Source: Salminus brasiliensis (Eukaryota > Chordata > Actinopteri > Characiformes > Bryconidae). From it: 64,000 bases of DNA. The translations under genes were made by a program, and so were the position numbers. Under the pieces are notes generated by a model. It was given only the letters and a program-made list of their open reading frames with translations. It made no database searches and was not told the origin of the DNA. Location: assembly GCF_030463535.1 (NCBI RefSeq), contig NC_132878.1, positions 37,640,261 to 37,704,260 of the forward strand, given 5' to 3'. This document shows, piece after piece, positions 1 to 12,152 of this stretch (the stretch's first letter is position 1; every line of letters begins with the position of its first letter).

Positions 1-1329
1 TATCAGATGACTTACTTTATTGGAAATTAAGTAGTGACTAGATTATCCACTGGTAGGCTATAATTACTGCCTCCTTTGTTACCTGCGCTGACCTGCTCCT
101 TTTTATAGGGTTAGCAGGTATTCACTAAAGCAGTGTGGAAGTACTTACTAACATTAAGCAGTGTCTTACTATTAAATACTGAAATATTACGGGTACTTAC
201 TAAGTATTTCATATTTTATTAGAAGTATTTTCTTGTCAGTACTGTATGACTACCTGGTAAATGTGCTATTAAATGTGTCTGTTAAACTGGCAGTTAGTGT
301 TCTCCTCCAAGTGTGTTCAGCTGTCTAGTGATGTTGCATTAGCAGCAGTTTGCCTGGCTGTGATGTGTTTGACATTTTACTCAAAGGAAGCAGAGGTTTT
401 GCATGTCGGTAAAAATCCCGCCTTCCTGCCAAAGTGCACAGTTCAAGGACAAGTCAAGTGACCACAACACCTCTTCAGGCCAGCATTCATGGTTCAGATT
501 GACTACAGTCAAAGTAAATTATTCAAATTAGCAAAATGTACACAATTTTCATTTGTTTACAATAAACCAATCAAACAAGACCAATTTAAATATCTCAACA
601 CAACTGATAGAACAAGTACTTTCTCCACATTCAACTATACATACTGATACTTTTAATGACCCACTGCAGTCTCACAATTATTTAACCCCTTCATCACAAG
701 CCTCTTTAGTACTTAGTAGAACCCTTTTACTTTTATGACCTGCAGCAAACGTGATGCATAGCAACACACCAGCTTCTGGCAGCAATCCTGAAGTATCTTA
801 GCCCTCATTCCTATCCTCAGACTGCAGCCAAGTCATATTTGTTTCTCAATGCAGATCTTTTGAGATGACTGTCCGCACTGTTATTTGCACGAGAAAAGAT
901 AAGATTGACATGTCCGGACATCCCAAACCTATCCGCATGGTGGTAACTAACGCACTGCTTTTATACGCAGAAGCAGGTAAGATGGATTTGATGTTGTTGT
1001 AGTTTGTGGTGTAGATTGCAGCATCCAGAGCGTCCAGAGGGTCCAGCCTGAGACGAATCTGTACAAATCCGATTGCGATGGCATTTCAAACCCCCTCAAA
1101 ATCTGGTTTGGTTCCAATTCTGGCTTGATTCCAAAAACTGTCAAAAATCAATCTTGATACAAATTTTGATATGGCAAAATCAGATTTGTCTGAACAGTCA
1201 TATTCTTGGGCTTGCATGCTGCGCGCATCCCACCAAGGATTTTCTATGGGGTTCAAGTCAAGCAACTGTAATGACCGCTCCAGAATCTTCCAGGACTTCT
1301 TCAGAAACCAAGCCTATCCTGTGGTGACT
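1..1329. other. Intergenic, no gene seen
   Basis: AT-rich sequence without a coding exon that I can support. A stretch at about 1235-1325 resembles a decayed Tc1-type transposase gene in antisense (the 'ggggttcaagtcaagcaactgtaatg' type phrase common in fish elements). Confidence 0.5.
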
Positions 1330-2665
1330 AGTTAAGATTTAAGTGTCAGGATTTAGGACTTTTGACTCAAGACTTGACTCAAGATTTGAGTGTCATGACT
1401 TGGGACTTGGCTTGAAAGTAATGTTGTGACTTGGGACGGCTTGTGACTTGATATGAGCCCTGTTGACTTGAGACATGGCTGGGTCTGGGCTGGACTGTGA
1501 ACTAAATTCCATCTTGGACTCCAGCACGTCTTTTTCAAATGGTTACTTCCTTCCTTTTTTTATCACACATCTTTTCAGTCATGCTTTTAAACTTTTGAAA
1601 GTGGTTCCTTCTTTCTCTAGCTAGCCTTCACAATGCTGGTGGCATTTGCTTGCTAGGCTTAAAGGTGTCTAAGCATATGATATTCATTATTCACCTGTGT
1701 ATACGTTCAATACTGAGCAAATACTGTACTTCAGTTAAGTTTCTAATCTAGATGGCAAGTGAATGCTTGGACTTGTCTGTCCTGACTTGACGCTTGACTT
1801 GAGACTTGACTTGAGAAAGTCATGGTTTGAGACTTGGCTTGAGACTAGCGTGTCAGGACTTGGAGGTTGATTTTAGATGTCTAGATCTGAGACTAGCATT
1901 TACATTTAGAGCATTTAACAGTCTTATCCTGAGTGATTTTTATAACATGCAGCACTGCTTACTCAGACAATATCCTCAAGACTTGAAAACATAGTCAGTG
2001 ACTTAATACTGGTCTTGATTTTGGACTAGATCAAGACCAGTATTGACCTGGGACTTAGTTTAAGACTAGCCTGTCTTGACTATTAGTTGATTTAAGACTA
2101 GCCTGTCTTGGACGTTTTGAGATTAGCCTGTTTTGATTTGGGACTTGATTTAAGATGAGCTTATCTTGACCTGGGACTTGTCTTGAGATTGGACCGTATT
2201 GACATAGGACCCATTTTAATACTAGCCTGTCTTGATTTGGGAGTTGACTTGAGACTAGCCTATCCTAATTTGGGACTTGGGACTTAGCTTGAGATTGGAC
2301 TGTCTTAATATAGAACCTGTTTTGAGTCTAGCCTGTCTTGATTTGGGACTAGGTTTGAGACTAGCCTAGTTGAGATTTGAGATTGAGATTAGCCTATCTT
2401 GAACTGGGATTTATCTTGAGTCATGTCATAAATGAATATGGGACTTGACTTAAGACTAGCTTGTCTTGACTTAGGACTGGTCTTGAGACTACCCTGTGTT
2501 GACGCACGACATATCCCTCGTGACTTGACTTGAGACGTGAATGTCGAGACATGGGATTAGTCGCCCTCGACTTCGATACTGCAATCATGACTTGGAACTT
2601 GATTAAACACGATAGCGTGTTGACTTGGGCTGTAAGTGTCAAGACCTGGGACCAGCATTTAACGC
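1330..2665. repeat. Degenerate 33-bp minisatellite
   Basis: Three blocks (about 1330-1520, 1765-1900, 2000-2665) of a GACTTG-rich repeat. Between 2060 and 2400 successive units from CTGTCTTGA... to ...GACTAGC are mostly exactly 33 bases, with one of 40. Units differ at many positions, so the array is old. A fragment resembling a widespread fish interspersed repeat (1901-1960) interrupts it. Confidence 0.85.
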
Positions 2666-2950
2666 ATCATCTACAGTATTCCTTACGTCTAAGCACTCAC
2701 AAATGTAGTAATACAAAAATCAGCACACACACACATGCTGCCATTCTATCTGCAGACCTATACTACCAAGTATACACACCCACGTAGGGCAGCTGTCTCC
2801 ACTGTGCCCTGTGTATGATACATAATCAGGGTCTTTGAGGAAGGGTCACTCCCATGGCTGTTATAAGGACATTCCAGCCATTTCCACGGCCCATAAAGAG
2901 CTGCTACACAGCACAGCGCCACCACATGATCTAACACACAGATGTGTACA

Positions 2951-2955
2951 GGGAG

Positions 2956-3003
<48 letters not shown>
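2951..3003. repeat. (GA)n microsatellite
   Basis: Near-continuous GA dinucleotides with two AAAG interruptions. Confidence 0.95.
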
Positions 3004-4117
3004 CAGAATGCCTATTGGCAGGAGAGAGGGAGGGAAACAGCTGAGAGGAGTGTGTTTCTTGGCACAGCTCACTCATTCATCTCCCCCTCCTCAACTCCCC
3101 TCCCCATTCCAAAACCCTGTCCTCTGCCAGCAGGGTTGTTAAAGGTGATGCTGAAGTGTTTCCACATGTGCTACTGCTTTGGCTGGGTCTCCTTAGTGTG
3201 TGAAGTCCAGAGTGAACCCGGTGTCCAGGAAAAGGCTGTCCACGTGCTGCCGGCTTATATAAAAACATACAAAACTTGCACTCAGGCTGCATTACTCTCT
3301 GGCACACAACGCTTATATCAGACCATAAATGTCGTTCATTTTGCTCTGTGTTTTTCTTTGTGATAGAGCTGCCACGGGTAACATCACGGCTATATAATAT
3401 GGGGTAAAACTTTCGTAAGAAAATAAAAAAACAGCACAAATTTATGTCACTGTTTCCAGAACATTTTCCTTGTTGGCGTCCACTTCCGCAAGAAAAAGTA
3501 GTTCCAGCAACTTACGAGTAACGTGAGCCTTGTTTTTATTCGACAACCTGTGGTCAGTGAAATTACACAGGTATGATTAAAAGCTGTGCTGTAATCGGAT
3601 CTAATAACACAGGTAGAGCACTGTTCAGCCAATCAGACTCTGCATTTGGAACACAATGAATATCAAAAGCTATTACAGGCCATTCTCATGTTGTGCACTT
3701 TTAGGTTAAGGAATTAATGGCATATTAAAGGTTTAAACTGTTGCTGAGTGTAATGGCTAATTGGAGTCTTCCTACACATATTTGTGTGTTTAAGAATGGA
3801 TGTGTGTGTGTGTGTGTGTGTGTAGGATGGAGGCTTTGAATGACTGATCGTCTGTAAGGGCATGGTAATCAATCAATCTGATCTGACGTGGGGTACGGCG
3901 ATTGCCTTCAGGGTGCGTTTGAGTTCAGTTCTTGTGCTCAGAAACACACACACACATGTGTCTGCAACATGCCATGGATTTAGCTTGATGTGTAAGTATT
4001 TACATTCTTCCTGTGTGTGTGTGTGTGTCTCAGAGAGAGCAAGACCTAGAGAGAGAGAGGCAGCATTTACCATTCTACCATTACATTCAGATACAAACAA
4101 AACTGAACATGGAAGCA
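3004..4117. other. Intergenic, no gene seen
   Basis: Apart from the TG tract at 3801-3823 I see no coding exon or recognisable element here. Short open frames are low-complexity or lack homology. Confidence 0.5.
3801..3823. repeat. (TG)n microsatellite
   Basis: About 11 TG units. Confidence 0.95.
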
Positions 4118-4235
4118 TACAGTGGCCAGTGGCATGCAAAAGTTTGGGCACCCCTGGTCAGAATATTTGATTTTGTGAATAGCCAAGAGAGGTGAAAATG
4201 AACTGATCTCCAAAATTTCCTAAAGTAAGACCCAG
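4118..4235. mobile_element. Terminal remnant of a Tc1-type element
   Basis: Begins CAGTGGCATGCAAAAGTTTG then GGCACCCCTGGTCA, the end sequence of a very common fish Tc1/mariner family, and runs into GAACTGATCTCC. Only the terminal repeat side is present. Family recognised from memory. Confidence 0.7.
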
Positions 4236-4402
4236 AGCCTGCCTAGAAACATTGGGTCCAAAGCAGGAATACCACCTGGACAAGGCCCCAGTACAACACA
4301 GGGTACTACACACAGACACGCCCATTCACTCATACACTTACACCTCACACTCCTGGAGCTGTGCAAAACCATGCACCCTTAATAACATTATTATTATTAT
4401 TG

Positions 4403-4405
<3 letters not shown>

Positions 4406-4468
<63 letters not shown>
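4406..4468. repeat. (AT)n microsatellite
   Basis: About 31 AT units preceded by ATT repeats. Confidence 0.97.
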
Positions 4469-4471
<3 letters not shown>

Positions 4472-4543
4472 ATGTATGCTGTACTGCAACAAATAGCAGG
4501 AGAGCGGCATCATGTTAGCCAGCTGGTAAAAATAGTAGGTAGG

Positions 4544-4734
4544 TTAAAGCAGCATTATGCAAGAATCTGTATTTCTTGTTCCTGGGCCCCCCCCCCCCCC
4601 CTACAGTCAGGAAGTAACCTTTGCACTTGGAGACACCCCTAAAGGACACTTTACACGCACATTTTTGGACAAGCTAATTCTGCTATTTTGAAGCTAAGAT
4701 TTTAGGGTAAAAATGCTATGTAGTGTTGCTTTAA
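4544..4734. mobile_element. TTAA-flanked MITE-like element, copy 1
   Basis: Bounded by TTAA on both sides with inverted ends AGCAGCATTATG and CTATGTAGTGTTGCT. It includes a 15-C homopolymer. A TTAA target is typical of piggyBac-type elements. No ORF; non-autonomous. Confidence 0.55.
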
Positions 4735-5248
4735 GGGCTGTGCTGGAAAGGTATCTTGCTTTACCATACTCTCCCCACCACACACATACACACACACTAA
4801 CCCTAACACACACCATCCTCCCTTTACTGCTTTTTAAGACTAAGTGCTTTGACTAGCTTTTATTCACTTCTTCTGCTCACCTTCCAGCACAGCTGTTTGA
4901 GCGCTGTCATGCAGTACAACCACAGGTCTATCATGTTCTATCCCTCACGCTTCCAACCCCCCCTTCTCTGTCTCCATTTTGTCTTGTCTCTCTTTTTTCT
5001 CTCTCCTTCTGTTGCCTTCAGTTGCCCTCCGTAAGCAAGACTTGTCACCAACAGGATCTTCCACTCAGAGTGAAAATGAAAGAGAGAAAGAGAGAGGAGG
5101 AAGAAGAAGTAAGGAAATGACTCAGCTAAAATGAAGGTCTGGATCAGTTAAAGTCAAAAATCTTCACAAACGCTAATGCTAGGGTGGTACAGCAAGAAAG
5201 CAACATCATGTTGGCAAAAAAAAAAAGCTGGTAAAAACAGTAAGTAGG

Positions 5249-5388
5249 TTAAAGCAGCATTATGCGAAGTTTTTGTTCTTGGGCAGTAGGAAAGTGTACT
5301 CTGCACTTGGAGCCACCAGTAAAGGGCATGCTTTACACATGCATTTCTGGACAAGAGTCACAATCATTTTGAGCTAATGTTGCTTTAA
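5249..5388. mobile_element. TTAA-flanked MITE-like element, copy 2
   Basis: Same ends and interior phrases (AAAGCAGCATTATGC, CACTTGGAG, GTTGCTTTAA) as the copy at 4544-4734. Similarity continues into the left flank (CATCATGTT..., AGCTGGTAAAAA), so local duplication of a longer segment is also possible. Confidence 0.5.
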
Positions 5389-7008
5389 GGGTTGCGTTAG
5401 CTTCAGTTAACATTAGTTAAGTCATATTTCGTGTCTGAACAAAGAGGTTAAAGGCCTAAATGTCTTTAAATACTTACATTTGAATGAATCATGTCTCCCT
5501 TGTACACTGAACAGTATCTTCACAATGCAAACACTGTTGCTAAGGAGGTACTGTTGTAATTCTATTCCATCGCAACTTGATGCAAGTTTTTAAGGGTACT
5601 TTTAGTCCTGTAATATTATTATAAAAAAGATAATCCCATAAAAGAACCATTTTTGGTCTCATAAAGGTCTCATACTTTTTGTAAATATAAATGTGAAGAA
5701 CATTTTAAAGTTCAAAGAACTTGATGTAAAGGTTCCTTACTAGTTTAAAGGCTCTTCACAAGGAGCATACCTAATTTGTGTAGAGACTCAGGGCTATTCT
5801 ACTGATTTATCAAATCTGTCCACTGAATAGTCTTCCCACAACATATAGTGCATCCTGAAAACACTGCCAAAATACCTGCAATCTGAGTTAATCCACAAAC
5901 AATAACCCCCCTGTTACCGGCAGTGTGTGGGCTGTCATGCTTGTTTGAACTTGTTTGTTTTAAGGTACTTTGACCAAATGACCCACCTATAGTGTCATTC
6001 CCTCGTAAAATTTGCAAAAAACAGCACTAAAATGTCCTGCTTTGCTGCCAAGCTTCTAGTAACTTAACCATCTTGTTGCTTTATCTCAGTATACCACATT
6101 TCTGTCATCGAATGCAATGATTTATGACATCCCAGCATCCACAAAGCTGTAGTTTTTTTTTTTTTTTTTTTTGCCTGTTCCTTATGGAGTCTTCCATTCC
6201 ACCTTAAATGATGTGTTAAAGAATGTAACTACAGCATCATTTTAAGGTGGAACTTAACATATATATTGCATTGTGTTAATCATGTTTTTAAAATGTTCCA
6301 GAGGATACAACATTAAATGTCATCACTTCCTCAGGTTTCATGACCTGATGCTGCCGGCATGTACAGCCCACTGATTCCTCACACTGTTCTGCAGATGATG
6401 AAGCGCTCCGGCTGTGTAAGGGTCTCAACGTTTAATGTAGAGAGAGTTTACTTGCGGAAGGGTTATGATAAACATTTGAGCTTGATGCGGCCTATGGGGA
6501 TTACCATTGGAAATTGGATGAGGGGGGTCTGGTGATGCCACAGCCATCTGTTACTCAGAGTCCACGAGGGCATAACTGGCCTCGCTGACATCTAGAATTT
6601 GAATAGGCCGTTAGTGTTGGTGCAGTTTGAAAAGACGAAGTATGTGCTAGCTCGCTGACAACCTGTGTGATGAGGGAAGAAACTGGAGGATAAAACTTTC
6701 AAATAAGGACACCCTTATATCTATGTGTAAAATAAATTATGAATGCGATCTGAGACTGAGAGGCATTAGATGTGTTTGTCTTTATCCTTGGAAGCGGTGT
6801 GGACTGAAAGTGTGTGTTTTCAGTAGAGCAGTGTGTGTTTGGGTTTGCGCAACACTGCTAGGTGTGTTGGTGTGAGCCGTTGGTGAGCGCTGCTTGTTGC
6901 CGCTTGTCGGTGAATCCTGTCTGACTGCTCTCATCTGAAAAGCAGGACAAACCTGAAGAAAGATGAAGGATCTGTAACGGACTAGCCAGAGGGCAGATTA
7001 AATGAGTG

Positions 7009-7010
<2 letters not shown>
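5389..7010. other. Intergenic; poly-T tract and unique stretch
   Basis: Contains a 20-base T homopolymer at 6153-6172. The segment 6340-6660 is unique-looking, moderately GC and not repeat-like, and could be conserved non-coding DNA. No coding exon is supported. Confidence 0.4.

Positions 7011-7013
<3 letters not shown>

Positions 7014-7060
<47 letters not shown>
7014..7060. repeat. (GT)n microsatellite
   Basis: About 23 GT units, ending at GCATGCAC. Confidence 0.97.
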
Positions 7061-7061
<1 letters not shown>

Positions 7062-7174
7062 ATGCACAAACTAAAAGAAATGATTCACTAAATTTACTGT
7101 CTTTAAATTGTGAATTGTTGCAAGTTGACTAATAGAAAGACAGACAGACTGACAGTGAGACAGATAGACCAACA

Positions 7175-7175
<1 letters not shown>

Positions 7176-7211
<36 letters not shown>
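7176..7211. repeat. (GA)n microsatellite
   Basis: About 18 GA units, followed by AAAGAG-type purine sequence to 7262. Confidence 0.95.
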
Positions 7212-7212
<1 letters not shown>

Positions 7213-7555
7213 CAGACAGGGGTGAGAGATAGACGGAGAAAGAGAAAGAGAAAGAGAGATAGAGATTCCTGTCTCTCTAATTCCTCCAGTATCAGCTGAG
7301 GCTTAAGAGTCTGTTCGACACCAATTAAGCACACCGACACACCAACACACACACACACAGACGAAGTGTCTGATGTCTGATACCCCACTGAAGTGGTACA
7401 CGCTGCTTTGACAGTAGGGGACTTCCACAGTGCCACACACTCAGCCATCCGCCGCATGGTCGCGCTTTGTGTGTGCATGTGTGTGTCTGTCTGATTGTTT
7501 GTTATGGTGCTGTAGAGTAGACTGTTTTCTTTGTAATTAAATCAGCATGTTTTAC

Positions 7556-7556
<1 letters not shown>

Positions 7557-7593
<37 letters not shown>
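7557..7593. repeat. (TG)n microsatellite
   Basis: About 18 TG units. Confidence 0.96.
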
Positions 7594-7594
<1 letters not shown>

Positions 7595-8109
7595 CAGTCA
7601 TACAGTGTGTTTAGGCCCCGGCTGTTTACACTGTCCACAAGAGCAGCTGAGAGTCGGTTATGCTGAGTGCATTCCTTTTCAAAGGAAGTGTGAGTGAAGC
7701 GGGTGCTCATGAGCACAGCGCTCTGCCGGGCACATATAATGTATAAACACAGGCCAGATACAATCAGACAGATGGAGATGGTTCTTTTCAGATTGTGTGC
7801 TTGTTTACAGTTGCGGACCCTTTGCGATAAAATCAGTTATTCTAACGCTAGTCTCAGACGCTCCTCCAGCACATAAACAGTGTCTGATATCTACTCAACG
7901 GTAAGGTGGCCACATCTATTGGGATTTTGTCAGGTGTCTTCTGATTGGCTGTCCACACGTCTGTGTAGCATTTCAATGGGAAGCAAAGCTTGGTTTTTTT
8001 CCAGCTAAATTCCAGTCAGCAGTGAACAGCTGCCACGCTGGACACTGTGACAGAGGACTTTTTCGAAGCAAAATCTAGTAATAGTAATATGAAGATACAC
8101 AACGACACA

Positions 8110-8134
8110 TACACACACACACACACACACACAC
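8110..8134. repeat. (AC)n microsatellite
   Basis: About 12 AC units just before the 45-bp minisatellite. Confidence 0.95.
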
Positions 8135-8159
8135 TAAGTAAAATCACGATACAAAAAGG

Positions 8160-9110
8160 TCCCAACTCCCGGCCCTGCCAGACTCATGGTCCAGTCAAAC
8201 TGTACTGCCTGAAAGAGAAGCTCAGAGAGAAGGTCCTGACTCACAGCCCAGACAACCTCCACTGCCTCATGAGAAAGTCCCAGCTTTCAGCCCTACCAAA
8301 CATATCTACCTCATTAAGAATGTCTGGCAAACAGCCCAGCAAAACTCTACTGCCTCAGAGAGAAGGTCCCGAATCACAGCCCAGACAAACTCCACTGCCT
8401 CTCGAGAAAGTTCTGGCTCATGGCTCAGCCAAACTCTGTTGCTTTGGCCTCTGGCCCTACCAAACTTATCTACCTTTATTAAGAAGGTCCTGGCTAACGG
8501 CCCAGACAAATGCTGCTGCCTCGGCAAGAACGTCCTAGCTCAAGGCCCTGCCAAACTCCAATGCCTCAGCAAGAAAATCACAGCTCACAGCCCAGCCAAA
8601 CTCTGCTGCCTTGTTAAGAATGTCTGGCAAAGTGCCCAGCAAAACTCTACTGCCTCAGAGAGAAGGTCCCAGCTCACAGCCCAGACAAACTCCACTGCCT
8701 CATGAGAAAGTCCTGGCTCATGGCTCAGCTAGACTCTGCTTCCTTAATGAGAAGTCCCAGCTTATGACCCTACCAAACTTATCTACCTTAGTGAGAAGGT
8801 CCTGACTAACGGCCCAGCCAAACTCTGCTGCCGCTGCAAGAACGTCCTAGCTTAAGGCCCTGCCAAACTCCAATGCCTCAGCAAGAAAATCACAGCTCAC
8901 AGCCCAGCAAAACTCTACTGCCTCATGGCTCAGCTAGACTCTACTCCCTAATGAGAAAGTCCCAGCTTACGACCCTACCAAACTTATCTACCTTAGTGAG
9001 AAGGTCCTGGCTAACAGCCCAGCCAAACTCTGCTGCCGCTGCAAGAACGTCCTAGCTTAAGGCCCTGCCAAACTCCAATGCCTCAGCAAGAAAATCACAG
9101 CTCATGGCAC
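8160..9110. repeat. 45-bp minisatellite with 205-bp higher-order unit
   Basis: About 21 monomers of roughly 45 bases, consensus near ACTGCCTCAGAGAGAAGGTC then CCAGCTCACAGCCCAGACAA and ACTCC. A 205-base block starting TGGCTCAGCTAGACTCT at 8721 recurs almost unchanged at 8926, showing recent duplication of a multi-monomer unit. Since 45 is divisible by 3, open frames appear across it; they are not a gene. Confidence 0.88.
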
Positions 9111-12101
9111 ACTTAAACTAACTGTCTCGGTGAGAAGGTCCAGTCTCAGTCCCAGGCAAAAGCAAATGCCTCACAAAAAATTTCCCTAATAGTATAGACA
9201 AAAGACAGAACATATCTATATCAGCTTTAAACATTTGACTGATGACTTTGCGCTGTCTGCTGCTAGAGGAGTTTCTACGCTTTCTGTGCACTACCATGTT
9301 TTTATTGCTGTAATAAATAAGTACAAGGTTTTGTTCTTGTTGGATGCACTGTTTTTTTTTTCCCCAAGTGAGCATGTGAGCTCATTTAGAGCTCAGTTTG
9401 GACAGAGTACAACATAAGTGATATTTGACATACAATATATAATTATTCCTGTGTTTAATAAGAGTTTTTGTCGCTAACAAAACAAAATCTATGTTTGGGG
9501 CTTTCTTAGATCACAGTCACAAGATGTAACAACATTAGTGAGGCATCAGGATATTGGAATATTATTGGCATCTGTGTGCCCGTATACAAATGGAAAAGCA
9601 TGGATTTGTCTAGCTTTTCTCTCTCTCTCGCTCACCCCCTCCCCTCCATGCTATGTGGAAGTATCAGCTAACCCTGCCGGGCTTTATGGGGCCTTAGTGT
9701 CAGCTCTAGCAGCTAGTCACTAGCTGCAGAGCAAGGTACAGAAGCTGTCGCGGTGGGCCAGGCCCTGCGGTTAATGAGCGTGGACTGGCCAGCGGCAGAC
9801 ACAGCTGTTCGCTATCAGGCGCCAGGCCAGCCTCCATCCAGACACGGCTAGACCAGCGGGGCTTCTGATAGGTTATAGGTGAAATCAGAGCTTAGGGATT
9901 AAGTTGTCCATGCTGAGCTGTATCTAGTCGATGTGAGTGGGCGCATGAAGTGTGGGGCAGTTAAAATAGAGAGAAGTAGGAGAATTTGAACTGTTGACTA
10001 AACGCAACACAGTGAAATTGCGTTCGGGACATGCAAACATTAACTGACCCTATGAATGCTGAAGAAGGCCCTAGTGGGTTTGCTTGGGGAAGATGAGAGT
10101 GAAGGAATGCGGTGAATGAATGGACAGGTCAGTGAATGGGGCTGGAAAGAGCACTTTGAAATTCGGCTCAGGTTACGTAAAACCTGATTAGGAGTATAAT
10201 GAGTAACATAACCCAAACAGTGACACAAGCTGGGTAAGGCTTTCTGATTACATTCCACTGCTTTTTAATGCCTTTCCATTTAGCAACCATCATTATAAGG
10301 TCTAAACACTACAGCCCATGCTTTATGCGTTTCTTTACTTGTGTAAAAAAATTTATTAAAATAATATCTGTGTTCTTTACACCTCAAACTGAGCTGATTC
10401 ACCTCTACCGAGAGCCGCCGAGCACGAGCAAAAGGACAAACGTCCTCGGAGGCCTTTGAGAATGGCACAGGTGATGAATAGACGCAGTGTAAAAACAGAC
10501 AAATCCAGCCTAATGAGTATGGGAGCAGACAGGGCACTAGACGGATGAGCGCGACTCTTCCCTGTCGGCAAGGGGGTCGCAGAGAAAAGGTCTGTGCTAG
10601 AGGTCAGGGTTCACTCTGGGTTTAGGGACCTTCTCCTGGACAGAGAATGATGAGATAGGATAGAGTGGTAAAGGAATGTTCTCTCAAAGCTAAATCGCCC
10701 TTTTCAACACCTCAAAGAAACCCTGTCAGCTGTGAGGAGCAAAAATAATGAGTGGATCAGCGCTGGAATCTTTGGTTGGGTGGTCTCACTGCAAATAGGT
10801 AAGCGGCTGAATGCTGCAAATGAACCCAAACATCGATCAATATGATAAGTGTCTCCGGTTATTTCAGCTGATCAATGTCCAGCTGTTTTACTGTAGTGAA
10901 GCACCTCATGCTTTAGTGTTGAAAGGGAGGAAATGATGAACTTCTGTGGAATACCTGCTAACTTCTTAAGCACTTCAAGAACATTCTGATTCCTAGAAGG
11001 ATTGTGGAGATCGTTATGCCGCTGTGGTGACAGTAGTGGCCCCCCTACCAAGCTGACCTCCTCTTAGATCATCCGCTGATGCAGTTAGCATCTCAGCTAC
11101 CAAACTAGTAAGCTATTTAGCTTTTTGTGTTTAGCTCGCATGTTGCAATGAAAGTGAGGGTGAAATGTTAAAATGACAGGGAAGCTCTATGTCATTTCAC
11201 TGTGCAAGATAATAGCAGATACACTTATCTTGAGCTAACAAATGGCCAGTTGTCCATGTCATGTCAAGCCAAAGCTTAAATGACAAGTCATTTCCAGTGG
11301 CGATTGACCGTTAGCACACCAGTTTAGTCCAAGACTAGGCTTAATACATGCCCAGGAAACATACTGTCCCAGTCACGCAAAAGCATCATAGCTCCAAACT
11401 GGCAACTTTCTTAGCTTTGAATGGAAGTCAGTGTTAAAAGGAGCATTTCTATTGGTCCATTCATCATGAATCATAAGGAACAAGCTAAGCTTGTTACATG
11501 TTACAACTACCGCTGCCACCTAACAAAGCTAGCATAACATAAGCTGGCTAGCATCTTTTAAATGGCAGTACTTTCTAAATATTATGTTCTGGCAAATACA
11601 TTTAATTTCATCTTATTTCATTTATACTTATATTCCATGTTTGTCGGTTTGTCAGAAAACGTTCCAGAAAGAAGACTCAGAACAGTAGATTGAATGAAAT
11701 TGTGATTCTCAAAAATATCCAGCAGTAAGTCCTAACTCTCAACTAAGGATGAGGGTGAAGCCTGGTTTTAGCCATGGCTCGTTGTGCCGGCTGCTTGCTG
11801 TAGCGCGGGCGTTCGCTGGGATGTGTCCTACTGTGGGATAAGGCGCACAGTGTGGCTGTGTGTTCATTCAAACAACCGCCAACCCCCATGTGGTGAATCA
11901 TGGTTATGTCTCCATTAAACAAGGCCCTGTACTGGAGCTCCCTAAGGGAACAGGGCCTTTAAAGACTTACAGTAACTGAAACACTGTCTCCACCTCCTTT
12001 CCCTCCCTCTCCCTCTCTCTCTCTCTCCTGTCCCTGGTGCATGCTTTGTGCGTTCTGGCAGCAGATCAAAGACCGTTCAACAATATCACCCATGGGCATG
12101 G

Positions 12102-12104
<3 letters not shown>
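9111..12104. other. Intergenic, no gene seen
   Basis: No exon or mobile element with intact features. 9725-9860 is a GC-rich unique block, a possible conserved non-coding element. 11040-11560 is AT-rich, repetitive-looking sequence with AGCTA motifs. Confidence 0.45.

Positions 12105-12149
<45 letters not shown>
12105..12149. repeat. (GA)n microsatellite
   Basis: About 22 GA units. Confidence 0.96.

Positions 12150-12152
<3 letters not shown>

Noticed and set aside
2758..3363. Open frames around 3 kb on both strands (ERERER and SLSLSL)
   Set aside because: Translations of the GA/CT microsatellite.
8047..8538. 163-codon open frame
   Set aside because: It runs from an AC microsatellite into a 45-base tandem repeat, with no homology or splice structure.
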